DNA of 64,000 nt from Caulobacter endophyticus (GTDB lineage Bacteria > Pseudomonadota > Alphaproteobacteria > Caulobacterales > Caulobacteraceae): contig NZ_JARQWV010000009.1 in the NCBI RefSeq assembly GCF_029543245.1, positions 124,001-188,000 on the forward strand, read 5' to 3'. Below are positions 43,579 to 52,005 of the stretch, one piece after another (positions within the stretch are counted from its first letter, which is position 1; the number at the start of each line of letters is the position of its first letter). A program made the translations under genes and the position numbers. Below the pieces are notes generated by a model. It was not told the DNA's origin, made no database searches, and saw nothing but the letters and a program-made list of their open reading frames with translations.

Positions 43579-44004
43579 TCAGGCGCTGACGTTCTTCACC
43601 GGCACGTTCTCGACGTGCACGTTGAGATAGTCGAAGCCGCCCTTGCCGTTCCAGCTCTTGTCGACCGCCAGGGCCGCCTTGAACTTCGCCAGGAACGAGC
43701 CGATGGCTGGCGGCGGCACGCTGTAGACGAACTCGCCGGTCAGCGAGACCAGCAGGTCGGCCTGGCCGAAACCGGTCTGGTAGACGTGGCCCGAGACCGG
43801 GAAGCGGTGCTGGCCGCCGATGACCGCCTGGCTGATCTCGGCGATGCCGCTGACATTGCCCGAGGGCGCGTCGACGGTGAGCGCGAAATTGACGATCGGA
43901 GCGCCGGGCGTGCCGACGTTTCCGACCTGAAGCTTGACCAGATAGAGGCCGATCGGGCCGATCTCGGCCGATTGGGAATGCAGGTTGCCGACGTCGTCAG
44001 CCAT
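43579..44004 (-). CDS. DUF1842-like hypothetical protein
   Basis: This 141-residue protein has no signal peptide or membrane helix. The region IGLYLVKLQVGNVGTPGAPI to VNFALTVDAPSGNVSGIAEI resembles DUF1842, a family of unknown function, with the repeated pattern of short beta strands expected for a small sandwich. The tail KGGFDYLNVHVENVPVKNVS is also beta-like. ATG 44004 starts MADDVGNLHS. The family call is from memory of the pattern. Confidence 0.62.
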   Translation of the reverse strand: MADDVGNLHSQSAEIGPIGLYLVKLQVGNVGTPGAPIVNFALTVDAPSGNVSGIAEISQAVIGGQHRFPVSGHVYQTGFGQADLLVSLTGEFVYSVPPPAIGSFLAKFKAALAVDKSWNGKGGFDYLNVHVENVPVKNVSA

Positions 44005-44166
44005 GTTTGCGTCCTCCGGTTAGCGGAGCGGTCGCTTGATCGCCGCCCCGTTGTCGACGATGCGCTTCATGGGCGAATTCGCCGCCCGATAAAGCCTGGG
44101 GACGATTTCAGTTTTTCGACAACCTTAAGGTGCGCAAATTCACAGATGCGCGATAGCGGCCAAAGA

Positions 44167-44203
44167 AAAAGGCCCGGCCGGTGCAAAACCGGCCGGGCCT
44201 TTT
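44167..44203. terminator. Bidirectional intrinsic terminator
   Basis: AAAAGGCCCGGCCGGT and ACCGGCCGGGCCTTTT form a 16-bp perfect stem with a 5-nt loop. On the minus strand it terminates the zeta-inhibitor gene. Confidence 0.88.
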
Positions 44204-44226
44204 CCAGTCGCCTTTCGGCGGATCGC

Positions 44227-44544
44227 TTATTCGCCGGCGCGAACCTGTTCGCGGGCGAAGGCCAGCAGCTCGGCCATCTTCATGCGGACTTCGCCTTCCG
44301 AGACCGCGACGCCCGAACCCTTCAGGTCCTCGAAGACCTTGCGGAACACGTCCTCGTCGCCGGGCTGCTCGAAGTCCGACTTCACGACGGCGCGGGCGTA
44401 TTCCTCGACCGTGGCCAGGCCCATCAGGCCGGCGGCCCATTCGCCCAGCAGGCGGTTGCGGCGCGCGGTGGCCTTGAACTCCAGCTCCTGGTCGTTCGCG
44501 AACTTGCGTTCGAAAGCCTGTTCGCGGTCGTCGAAGGTCGTCAT
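44227..44544 (-). CDS. F1F0-ATP synthase inhibitor zeta subunit (DUF1476)
   Basis: This 105-residue helical protein matches DUF1476: MTTFDDREQAFERKFANDQE, LEFKATARRNRLLGEWAA then GLMG, and SEGEVRMKMAELLAFAREQ. In Paracoccus this family is the zeta subunit that blocks ATP hydrolysis by F1 through its N-terminal segment, and most alphaproteobacteria have it. Start ATG 44544; the longer frame to 44805 is not supported. It is divergent from purC, so ATP hydrolysis control sits next to purine synthesis. Confidence 0.92.
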   Translation of the reverse strand: MTTFDDREQAFERKFANDQELEFKATARRNRLLGEWAAGLMGLATVEEYARAVVKSDFEQPGDEDVFRKVFEDLKGSGVAVSEGEVRMKMAELLAFAREQVRAGE

Positions 44545-44931
44545 GAAAGCCCCAAGTTTTCCGAAGCGCTTCCCGCCGAGAGGGTGCAACCCTGGGCGGT
44601 AGTACGGCGCTCCAGTGTAAGAGAGTAGTTCGGTTTCGTCCCCTGCGAACATGGTGTGTCCGCGAGACGAAGTGTTCTTGTGGCGGCTCCATATCCCGGC
44701 CAGCGGCGGGGGGCAATCGCTCGCGACGCCGCAGGGCGAAGGTTTACCACGATGGCAGCCCGCGTTTGCGGAAAAGGCCGTGTTCAGGTAGGTTCCCGCC
44801 GACATTTTTCAGTGAGCGGCCTTGAGTCGAACGCCGCGCGCAGCTATCCGCCGCGCGCGCTTTTCGTTTTCTCGGGAGTCTTCCGGGCAAGGACGGCGCG
44901 CTTATTCGCAGGAAGGGCCTCGACGAGAGCC
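44545..44931. promoter_or_regulatory. Divergent region between zeta inhibitor and purC
   Basis: This 387-bp gap has no convincing gene. Near 44837-44870 two GCGCGC-rich words (CCGCGCGCAG and GCCGCGCGCGC) can pair, followed by TTTTCGTTTT, which looks like a terminator or attenuator in the purC leader. No known purine riboswitch was recognised. Confidence 0.4.
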
Positions 44932-45687
44932 ATGACCCGTCGCAAGAAGATCTACGAAGGCAAGGCCAAGATCCTGTACGAGGGCCCCGAGCCCGGCACC
45001 CTGATCCAGTATTTCAAGGACGACGCCACCGCGTTCAACGCGCAGAAGAAGGCCGTTCTCGAAGGCAAGGGCGTGATCAACAACCGCATCAGCGAGTACA
45101 TCATGACTCGCCTGAACGCGATCGGCGTCCAGAACCACTTCATCCGCCGCCTGAACCTGCGCGAGCAGCTGATCAAGGAAGTCGAGATCGTTCCGCTGGA
45201 AGTCGTCGTGCGCAACATCGCCGCCGGCTCGATCGCCACGCGCCTGGGCCTGACCGAAGGCCAGCCGCTGCCGCGCTCGATCATCGAGTTCTACTACAAG
45301 GATGACAAGCTCGGCGACCCGATGGTCTCCGAAGAGCACATCACCGCGTTCAACTGGGCCGCCACCCAGGAGATCGACGACATGATGGCCATGGCCCTGC
45401 GCGTGAACGACTACCTGTCGGGCCTGTTCAGCGGCGTCGGCATCACGCTGGTGGACTTCAAGATCGAGTTCGGCCGCGTCTATGAGGGCGACTTCTCGCG
45501 GATCATCCTGGCCGACGAGATCAGCCCCGACAGCTGCCGCCTGTGGGACGCCGCCACCAACGAGAAGCTGGACAAGGACCGCTTCCGTCGCGACCTGGGC
45601 AACGTCATCGAGAGCTACACCGAAGTGGCCCGCCGCCTCGGCATCATGAAGGAAATGCCCACCGTCATCCAAGGCGGCGTGCACTAA
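44932..45687 (+). CDS. purC: Phosphoribosylaminoimidazole-succinocarboxamide (SAICAR) synthase
   Basis: This 251-residue enzyme joins aspartate to CAIR with ATP, giving SAICAR, the substrate of PurB encoded upstream. It starts [16 protein letters not shown], continues with the substrate-loop segment [18 protein letters not shown], and ends with [10 protein letters not shown] and [14 protein letters not shown], all classic PurC motifs. ATG 44932 is the start; the longer frame is leader. A family B repeat and then purS follow. Confidence 0.97.
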   Translation: MTRRKKIYEGKAKILYEGPEPGTLIQYFKDDATAFNAQKKAVLEGKGVINNRISEYIMTRLNAIGVQNHFIRRLNLREQLIKEVEIVPLEVVVRNIAAGSIATRLGLTEGQPLPRSIIEFYYKDDKLGDPMVSEEHITAFNWAATQEIDDMMAMALRVNDYLSGLFSGVGITLVDFKIEFGRVYEGDFSRIILADEISPDSCRLWDAATNEKLDKDRFRRDLGNVIESYTEVARRLGIMKEMPTVIQGGVH

Positions 45688-45692
45688 GGAAA

Positions 45693-45838
45693 CCCCTTCT
45701 CCCATAGGGAGAAGGAGGGGCCCGCGCGTCCTTGGACGCGTGGGAGGATGAGGGGTTTCACCCTTTCCGGACGGCCCCGTAACCCCTCACCCTCCCATGC
45801 TGCGCATGGGCCCCTCCCTCTCCCTCTGGGAGAGGGTC
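45693..45838. repeat. Intergenic palindromic repeat, family B
   Basis: CCTTCTCCCATAGGGAGAAGG and CCTCTCCCTCTGGGAGAGGG enclose hairpins around CGCGCGTCCTTGGACGCGTG and CCCATGCTGCGCATGGGC, with shared GGATGAGGGG and CCCCTCACCCTCC words. It matches the 5006-5163 element and separates purC from purS. Confidence 0.8.
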
Positions 45839-45856
45839 GCGAAAAGGTCAGACGCG

Positions 45857-46096
45857 ATGAAAGCCACCGTCCACGTGTTCCTGAAGCCCGGCGTGCTCGA
45901 CGTCCAGGGCAAGGCCGTCGAGAACGCCCTGCATGGCCTGGGCTGGCCGTCGGTGAAGGACGCCCGCGTCGGCCGCGTCATCGAGTTCGATCTCGACGCC
46001 ACGGACGCCGAAGCCGCCAAGGCCGAGGTCAAGTCGATGTGCGAGAAGCTGCTGGCCAACACGGTCATCGAAAGCTACCGCATCGACATCGCCTGA
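45857..46096 (+). CDS. purS: Phosphoribosylformylglycinamidine synthase subunit PurS
   Basis: This 79-residue subunit of the three-part FGAM synthase bridges PurL and PurQ. KATVHVFLKPGVLDVQGKAV, ALHGLGWPSVKDARVGRVI and ANTVIESYRIDI are diagnostic. ATG 45857 follows the repeat by 18 bp. purQ is 7.3 kb and purL 10 kb downstream, unlike the tight purSQL operons of many bacteria. Confidence 0.96.
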   Translation: MKATVHVFLKPGVLDVQGKAVENALHGLGWPSVKDARVGRVIEFDLDATDAEAAKAEVKSMCEKLLANTVIESYRIDIA

Positions 46097-46104
46097 GGCG
46101 GACC

Positions 46105-46767
46105 GTGGGATCGAGCGCTCTCCATCCCACCCGCCAGCGGATGCTCGACGTCTTCGGCGTCGAGCGCCTGCACGACTTCCGGGGGCCGGCCTGGACGCGG
46201 ATCGAGCTGATCCCCGACGCCACGGCCCCCGACCGTCTTCCCTCCCCCTTCACGCCCGCCGCCCGCCTCCTGCGCGAGCTCGACACCGCCCGGGCGGTCG
46301 TCGCCGCCATGTTCGGCCGCTCCGAGCGCGTGACCCTGGAACTGGGCTGGAGCGCCGACGACAAGGCGCCGTTCAAGCGCCTGTCGCACCTCGGATACGA
46401 CCTGCCGCGCGAGCCGCACTGGCGCCTGCGCCCCGATCCCGACGACGCCCCCGACTGGTGGTGGAACCTGCGCTATGTCGAGCTGGCGCCCACGCCCGAC
46501 GCGCTGGCGCCCTTCCTGCTGGCCGCAGTCGGCGGCTTCCAGAAACGCGGCCTGATCAACCTGTCGGTCGGCGTCGTCGATTTCGAGACGGGCCTGGCGC
46601 TGGAGTTCTACGACGCCAGGGGCATGACCCCGATGGCCGTCACGCCCGAACGCCTGGCCCCGGCCTACTGGCGGTTCCGCGACTGGGTGCGCGACGTCGA
46701 GATCGAGCGCTGCGACGCCTTGCTGGCCCCCTGGCGGGATGCGCCGCCGCGCCTGACGGTGGTCTGA
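46105..46767 (+). CDS. DUF3885-like hypothetical protein
   Basis: This 220-residue cytosolic protein begins at GTG 46105, 8 bp after purS with a GAGGCGG stretch upstream, so it is probably cotranscribed. The C-terminal part (LEFYDARGMTPMAVTPERLA then YWRFRDWVRDVEIERCDALL) matches the DUF3885 pattern of a DxRGM turn followed by a W-x-x-D-x-E/D-R helix. The function is unknown; DUF3885 proteins in other bacteria are often toxin-immunity or orphan genes. The N-terminus is Arg/Pro-rich. Confidence 0.68.
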   Translation: MGSSALHPTRQRMLDVFGVERLHDFRGPAWTRIELIPDATAPDRLPSPFTPAARLLRELDTARAVVAAMFGRSERVTLELGWSADDKAPFKRLSHLGYDLPREPHWRLRPDPDDAPDWWWNLRYVELAPTPDALAPFLLAAVGGFQKRGLINLSVGVVDFETGLALEFYDARGMTPMAVTPERLAPAYWRFRDWVRDVEIERCDALLAPWRDAPPRLTVV

Positions 46768-46771
46768 AGCC

Positions 46772-48226
46772 TCAGACCGTCCGCCAGTCGGCCCCGGTCG
46801 CCGCGAACAGCCGCACCGCGTCGGCCAGCTTGCGTCCCTCGATCCGCGCCCGCGACTGGCGGGCGGCGTTCTGGGCGCGCTGGGCGTCGATCACCTCCAG
46901 CATCGTACCGCCGCCGCGATCGAAGGCCAGGCGGGCCAGGCGCAGCCGCTCGGACGTCTGGCGCTCTACCCGCGCCTGCGCCGCCAGGGCGGCTTCGTCG
47001 GCCGACAGGGCCGCCAGGGCGTCGGCCACCTGGCCGAAGGCCGTAAGCACGGTCTGCTGATAACGGGCCGAGGCGACGCGGGCGGCCGCTCTCGCCTGTT
47101 CGCGCCGCGCCTTCAGGGCGCCGCCGTTGAACAGCGGCGCGGTCAGGCCCGCGCCCACGTCCCAGCCGCTGGCGTCGTAGCTGAACAGGTCCTTGGGCTT
47201 GAGCGCCCCCTGCGTCAGCGAAGCGCTGAGCTTGAGGTTCGGATAAAGATCGGCCGTCGCCACGCCGATGTCGGCGGTGGCCGCGTGCAGCTCGGCCTCG
47301 GCCGCCAGTATGTCCGGCCGCTTGCGCACCAGGGCCGAGGGCAGGACCACCGGCACGGGCGCCGAAAGCTTCAGCGTGTCCAGCGTGAAGGCCGGCGGGG
47401 TCCATTCGGCCGGCGCCTTGCCGACCAGAACGGCCAGGGCGTGGCGGGCCGCGGCCAGTTCGCCCAGCAGCGGCGGCAGCAGGGCGCGGTCCTGCTCCAG
47501 CTGGGCCTGGGCCGAGACCCCGGCCAGGCGGGTGGCGCCGCCCAGGGCGTCGGCCTTGCGGACCAGCTCGATATTGGTCTCGTCGTCGGCGATCATCTGC
47601 TGGACGCTGGCGATCTCGGCTTGCAGCGCCGCGATGGTCGCCGCCTGCAAGGCGATGTTGGCCGTCAGCGACAGATAGGCGGCCTCGGCGCGGCGGCCTT
47701 CGGCCTCGACCCGCGCGGTCGCGCCCTCAATGCGGCGCCTGCTGCCGCCCCACAGGTCGAGGTCGTAGCCGACGCCCGCCCCCACCGAATAGAGGCTGAA
47801 GGTCGGGTTGCTGAGCTTGATGTCGCCAAAGCCGGTGAAGCCGAAGGCCTGGAGGTTGGCGCGCTCGCGGTCGACCCCGGCGTTGGCGCTGGCCTGGGGG
47901 CCGGCCTGGCCGCGGGCGACCGCCAGGGCCGACTGGGCGCCGGCCAGGGTGGCGTCGGCCTCCGCCAGCGACGGATTGTCGGCCAGGGCCTGGCGGATCA
48001 CCGCGTCGAGCTCGGGCGAGCCCAGCGCCGTCCACCACGGACCGACGCCCGTGCTGTCGAGGCTGGCCATGGCCGGAAGCGCCTCGTCCTTGCCGACGTA
48101 GCCGGCGGTCTTCGGCGCTTCGGGCGCCTGGAAGTCGGGGCCCACGGTGGTGCAGGCGCTCACCAGAGCAGCGAGGCTGATCGCGCCCATCAGGGTCGCG
48201 AGGCGGGTCTTAATGGTCGGCGACAT
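46772..48226 (-). CDS. Outer-membrane efflux lipoprotein, NodT/OprM family
   Basis: This 484-residue TolC-like channel has a lipobox ending at Cys25 (AALVSACTTVGPDFQAP). Two outer-membrane efflux repeats follow; LRKRPDILAAEAELHAATAD appears as VRKRPDILAAEAELHAATAD and GGALKARREQARAAARVASA is in the second. It provides the outer-membrane exit for the EmrA-EmrB pump. Its start overlaps the emrB end by 17 bp. It is last in the efflux operon and converges on the DUF3885 gene. Confidence 0.93.
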   Translation of the reverse strand: MSPTIKTRLATLMGAISLAALVSACTTVGPDFQAPEAPKTAGYVGKDEALPAMASLDSTGVGPWWTALGSPELDAVIRQALADNPSLAEADATLAGAQSALAVARGQAGPQASANAGVDRERANLQAFGFTGFGDIKLSNPTFSLYSVGAGVGYDLDLWGGSRRRIEGATARVEAEGRRAEAAYLSLTANIALQAATIAALQAEIASVQQMIADDETNIELVRKADALGGATRLAGVSAQAQLEQDRALLPPLLGELAAARHALAVLVGKAPAEWTPPAFTLDTLKLSAPVPVVLPSALVRKRPDILAAEAELHAATADIGVATADLYPNLKLSASLTQGALKPKDLFSYDASGWDVGAGLTAPLFNGGALKARREQARAAARVASARYQQTVLTAFGQVADALAALSADEAALAAQARVERQTSERLRLARLAFDRGGGTMLEVIDAQRAQNAARQSRARIEGRKLADAVRLFAATGADWRTV

Positions 48227-49751
48227 GAACGGTCTCGCCCCCTTTGGCTTTCGGGGTTCGCATGAGCAGGATGAGCGGTGAGCAGGCCACGGTGATGAGC
48301 AGCATCAGGCGGAAGTCATCGAGATAGGCCAGCATCGAGGCCTGGCGGTTGATGACGCCGTTGAACGCGGCCATGGCGTTCTGGGTCAGGAACACGCTCT
48401 TGGCATAAGCTTGGTAGATCGGGTTGTCGGGCCGGGCGTGCTCGACCAGCACGGCGTGGTGCTTCTCGATGCCGCTGACGAACAGGGCCTGCATGATCGA
48501 GATGCCGGCCGCCGAGCCGATGTTGCGCACCAGGGTGAACAGGCCCGCGCCCTCGGCCCGCAGCTCCGGCTTCACCGTGGCGAAGGCGATGGTGCTGAGC
48601 GGCACGAAGATCAGCCCCGTCCCCGCCCCCGACAGGAAGCCGGAGACGATGATCAGGTGGGTGTCCATCCCCAGGCTGAACTGGCTCATCTGCCACAGCG
48701 ACACGACGCTGATGGCCATGCCGATGGTCAGGATCAGCTTGATGTTCATCCGCCCGACCAGTTGGCCGACGGCGAACATGGCGATGAACGAGCCCAGGCC
48801 CCGGGGCATGGAGACCAGCCCCGTGAACGCCACGGGATAGCCCAGCAGGGTCTGCATCATCGGCGGCAGCAGGGCGAGCGTGCTGTAGAGCAGTATGCCG
48901 ATGAAGAAGCCGAAGATGCAGCAGGTGACGAAGTTGGCGTCGGCCAGCAGCGCCCGCGAGACGAACGGCTTTTCGGCCGTGGCCAGCTGCACGCCGAAGA
49001 TCCACACGCAGATCACGCAGATCACCAAGTAGGTCCAGATCTCGGCAGAGCCGAACCAGTCCTCGCCGGGTCCGCGGTCGAGCATCAGCTGGAAGGCGCC
49101 GATAGCGATGGCCAGGCTGGCGAAGCCCAGGATGTCGAAGCGCTTCTTCTCGGTCCCCTTCTTCTCGGAGAGGAAGAAGAACACGCCGCAGAAGGCCAGG
49201 ATGCCGACCGGCAGGTTGATGAAGAACACCCACCGCCAGTCCAGATTGTCGGTCAGCCAGCCGCCGAGCGCCGGGCCCAGGATCGGCCCCAGCACCGCGC
49301 CCGCGCCCCAGACGGCCATGGCCTGGCCGTGGCGGTGGGGCGGGTTGATGTCCAGCAGCACGGCCTGCGACAGCGGGATCAGCGCCGCGCCGAACAGCCC
49401 CTGCAACAGGCGGAAGATGACGATCTCGGCCAGGCTGGTGGCGATGCCGCACAGCATCGAGGCGATGGTGAAGCCGATGATGCAGACGTTCAGCACCATC
49501 TTGCGGCCCAGGCGCTCGGTCATGAAGCCGGTCAGCGGCGTCATGATCGTGGCGGCCACGATGTAGGAGGTCAGCACCCAGGTGATCTGGTCGGCCGAGG
49601 CCGAGACGCTGCCCTGGATGTGCGGCAGGGCGACGTTGGCGATCGTGGTGTCCAGCGAGATCATGATCGTCGCCAGCATGACCGACACGGTGATCGGCCC
49701 GCGGTTGGCGACGTCGCGATCGTGGCCGGAAAGGGCCCGCGCGGCGCTCAT
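48210..49751 (-). CDS. emrB: Multidrug efflux MFS permease, EmrB/QacA (DHA2) type
   Basis: This 513-residue permease has 14 predicted helices. LATIMISLDTTIANVALPHI (motif D1), LTGFMTERLGRKMVLNVCII (motif A) and GPALGGWLTDNLDWRWVFFI (motif C region) identify the DHA2 drug:proton antiporter group. It exports hydrophobic compounds through the EmrA adaptor and NodT channel. ATG 49751 overlaps the emrA stop by 1 bp (TGATG). It has full length. Confidence 0.94.
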   Translation of the reverse strand: MSAARALSGHDRDVANRGPITVSVMLATIMISLDTTIANVALPHIQGSVSASADQITWVLTSYIVAATIMTPLTGFMTERLGRKMVLNVCIIGFTIASMLCGIATSLAEIVIFRLLQGLFGAALIPLSQAVLLDINPPHRHGQAMAVWGAGAVLGPILGPALGGWLTDNLDWRWVFFINLPVGILAFCGVFFFLSEKKGTEKKRFDILGFASLAIAIGAFQLMLDRGPGEDWFGSAEIWTYLVICVICVWIFGVQLATAEKPFVSRALLADANFVTCCIFGFFIGILLYSTLALLPPMMQTLLGYPVAFTGLVSMPRGLGSFIAMFAVGQLVGRMNIKLILTIGMAISVVSLWQMSQFSLGMDTHLIIVSGFLSGAGTGLIFVPLSTIAFATVKPELRAEGAGLFTLVRNIGSAAGISIMQALFVSGIEKHHAVLVEHARPDNPIYQAYAKSVFLTQNAMAAFNGVINRQASMLAYLDDFRLMLLITVACSPLILLMRTPKAKGGETVHVADH

Positions 49752-50827
49752 CACTCGCGACCCGAGCGGACGTCCACGGTGGCCTTGGCGCTGAGGCCCG
49801 CGCCCAGGTTGGCGGGCGCGGCGTCGTCGAGGGTCAGGCGCACGGGCACGCGCTGGACCACCTTGACCCAATTGCCGCTGGCGTTCTCGGCCGGCAGCAG
49901 AGCGAAGCTGGAGCCGGTGCCGGGGCTGAAGCTGGCGACGTGGGCCTTCAGCGGCTGGTCGTAGGCGTCGACCTTGATGCTGGCCGGCTGGCCGACGCGC
50001 ATGTGGGCCAGCTGGTCTTCCTTGAAGTTGGCCTCGACCCAGGGCTTGCCCGAGATCAGCCAGAACACCGCCTGCGAGGCGCTGACGCGGGCGCCGACCT
50101 GAAGCTGCTCGACCTTGGCCACCACGCCGTCGGTCGGAGCGACCACGGCGGCATAGGAGCGATCGAGCTTGGCGCGCTCGAGGCGGGCCTGGGCCTCCAG
50201 CACCTTGGGCTGGCGCTCGGTGGGGGCGTCGGCCGCGCCGCCGAGGTCGGCAAGGGCCGTGGCGATCTGCTGGCGCACGACGGCGATCTGGCGCTGGGCC
50301 TGGTCGGCGGCGTGGCGGGCCTCGTCGGCCTGGGCCTGGGTGGCGACGCCGGCGGCCGCCAGATCCTTGCGGCGGGCGGCCTCGCGTTTGGCGTAACCGG
50401 CGGTTTCCTCGGCGGCGGCCAGGTCGGCCAGGCGCTGGGCGTAGACGGCGCGGCGGGCCTGCACGTCGAAGCGGGCCTGGGCCAGGGCGGCCTCGGCCTC
50501 CGACACGGCGACCTCGTAGTCGGCCGGATCGAGGCGGAACAGCACCTGGCCCTTCTTGACGGCCTGGTTCTCGTGAACCTCGACGCTGACCACCCGGCCG
50601 TCGATGCTGGCGCTGATCGCCGTGCGGCTGGCCTGGATGTAGGCGTTGTCGGTGGCCTCGGACTTGCCGCCGGTCAGCAGCACGACGCCGACGCCCGCCA
50701 GGATCAGCGCGGGCACGCCGATCATCAGCGGCAGGCGCAGCCGCTGGCCCAGCGTCCTGCCCGGCCGCTTGCGGGCCGCTTCGACCTCGGCCTCGGCGAT
50801 GGCGTCGTAACCTTCAGCGTCGCTCAC
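49751..50827 (-). CDS. emrA: Membrane fusion protein, EmrA/HlyD family
   Basis: This 358-residue periplasmic adaptor has a single membrane anchor (residues about 33-53, LMIGVPALILAGVGVVLLTG), a biotinyl-lipoyl-like domain (DGRVVSVEVHENQAVKKGQV), an Ala-rich coiled coil and a beta domain ending RVPVRLTLDDAAPANLGAGL. It links EmrB to the NodT channel. GTG 50827 with GGAG 7 nt upstream is preferred to the longer frame to 50920, which would run into the divergent promoter. Confidence 0.92.
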   Translation of the reverse strand: MSDAEGYDAIAEAEVEAARKRPGRTLGQRLRLPLMIGVPALILAGVGVVLLTGGKSEATDNAYIQASRTAISASIDGRVVSVEVHENQAVKKGQVLFRLDPADYEVAVSEAEAALAQARFDVQARRAVYAQRLADLAAAEETAGYAKREAARRKDLAAAGVATQAQADEARHAADQAQRQIAVVRQQIATALADLGGAADAPTERQPKVLEAQARLERAKLDRSYAAVVAPTDGVVAKVEQLQVGARVSASQAVFWLISGKPWVEANFKEDQLAHMRVGQPASIKVDAYDQPLKAHVASFSPGTGSSFALLPAENASGNWVKVVQRVPVRLTLDDAAPANLGAGLSAKATVDVRSGRE

Positions 50828-50921
50828 GCGCTGCTCCACATGTCTTCGAGTTTCAGGGGAATCCCAGGGGGTCCGTTCGGTCGCGAACCTTGAGCGGCGA
50901 AATAGGACTCCGCCGGTCATG

Positions 50922-50938
50922 AGAGAAATGATATCTCT
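50922..50938. promoter_or_regulatory. Inverted repeat in the emrA-lysR divergent promoter
   Basis: AGAGA-N7-TCTCT (AGAGAAATGATATCTCT) lies 12 bp upstream of the lysR start and 95 bp from emrA. It is a candidate LysR binding site, although it lacks an exact central T-N11-A. A LysR gene divergent from its target is the classic arrangement. Confidence 0.5.
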
Positions 50939-50949
50939 TCACGTCAGTC

Positions 50950-51894
50950 ATGAATCCCACGAATTTCAAAACCGCCGACCTCAATCTCTTCCGGGTGTTC
51001 GTCACCCTGCTGGAGGAGAAGAACGCCACCCGCGCGGGCGAGCGCCTGGGCCTGTCGCAGTCGGCGGTCAGCCACGCCCTGCGGCGGCTGCGCGAGATGG
51101 TGGGCGATGATCTCTTCGTGCGCGGCCAGACTGGCCTGCGCCCGACCCCGCGCGCCATGGAGATCGCCGACACCGCCCGCACGGCGCTGAAGCTTCTGGA
51201 GACCGCCGTCTCCGCCCAGCGCTTCGATCCCCGCGTCGACCAGCACGCCTTCACCGTCGCGGCCGGTACCTACATCTCCTACGTCCTGGGTCCGCTGATC
51301 GCCGAGCGGGTCATGGCCGTGGCCCCCAACGTGCAGGTCCATTTCCGCAGCCTCTACGCCGGCATGACCGAGGACCTCGACACCGGGCGGCTGGACATGG
51401 TGATCGGCTGCTTCGAGTCGGTGCCGGGCCGCTTCACCCACACGCGGCTGTTCGACGAGAGCGGCGTCTGGGTCATACGCATCGGGCATCCCGCCGTGGC
51501 CGGCGGGATAGACCTGGACGCCCTGGCGCGCCTGCCCCGGCTGGGCGTGACCGGCGGCAACGACGATCCCGACCGCACCTCGGCCGGCCACATCGGCCTG
51601 CGCCGCGTGACCTCATGGGGCGAGCGCTACGCCCTGGGCGACGATTCCTACCAGCCGTTCTCGGTGCAGGACTCGTTCAGCGCGCTCAGCATGATCAGCC
51701 GCTCAGACATGATCTGCATCCTGCCGAGACGCCTGGCCGAAACCGCCGCCGAGCGCGGCAAGGTGGTGATGATCGAGCCGCCGGCCCCGCCGCCGCCCAC
51801 GCCCTTCGGCGCGGTGATGCGGGCCAGCGACGGTCCCGACTCGCCCAACGGCTGGCTGCTGGACGTCTGCCGCGAGGCCGCCGCCGGGATCTGA
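50950..51894 (+). CDS. LysR-family transcriptional regulator
   Basis: This 314-residue regulator has an N-terminal HTH (residues about 8-68: ADLNLFRVFVTLLEEKNATR, AGERLGLSQSAVSHALRRLR, DDLFVRGQTGLRPTPRA) and a C-terminal substrate-binding domain (HAFTVAAGTYISYVLGPLIA; SDMICILPRRLAE). The HTH resembles the NodD/LeuO/SyrM branch. Divergent from emrA-emrB-nodT, it is the likely activator of that pump, responding to an aromatic or drug-like ligand (inference). Confidence 0.93.
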   Translation: MNPTNFKTADLNLFRVFVTLLEEKNATRAGERLGLSQSAVSHALRRLREMVGDDLFVRGQTGLRPTPRAMEIADTARTALKLLETAVSAQRFDPRVDQHAFTVAAGTYISYVLGPLIAERVMAVAPNVQVHFRSLYAGMTEDLDTGRLDMVIGCFESVPGRFTHTRLFDESGVWVIRIGHPAVAGGIDLDALARLPRLGVTGGNDDPDRTSAGHIGLRRVTSWGERYALGDDSYQPFSVQDSFSALSMISRSDMICILPRRLAETAAERGKVVMIEPPAPPPPTPFGAVMRASDGPDSPNGWLLDVCREAAAGI

Positions 51895-52005
51895 CGGCGC
51901 CTCCAGGCCGAACACATCCGCATGATAGGCCAAGCGGCGCCGTGAACCGCCACAGCGCCTCCGCGTTCCCGCAGCGCCGGTTTCCGGCTGGCTGGGACGA
52001 CGACG

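Noticed and set aside
44545..44931. A structured RNA (SRP RNA, 6S RNA or purine riboswitch) in the purC leader
   Set aside because: The conserved SRP loop sequence and riboswitch core elements are absent; only a possible terminator-like pairing was seen.
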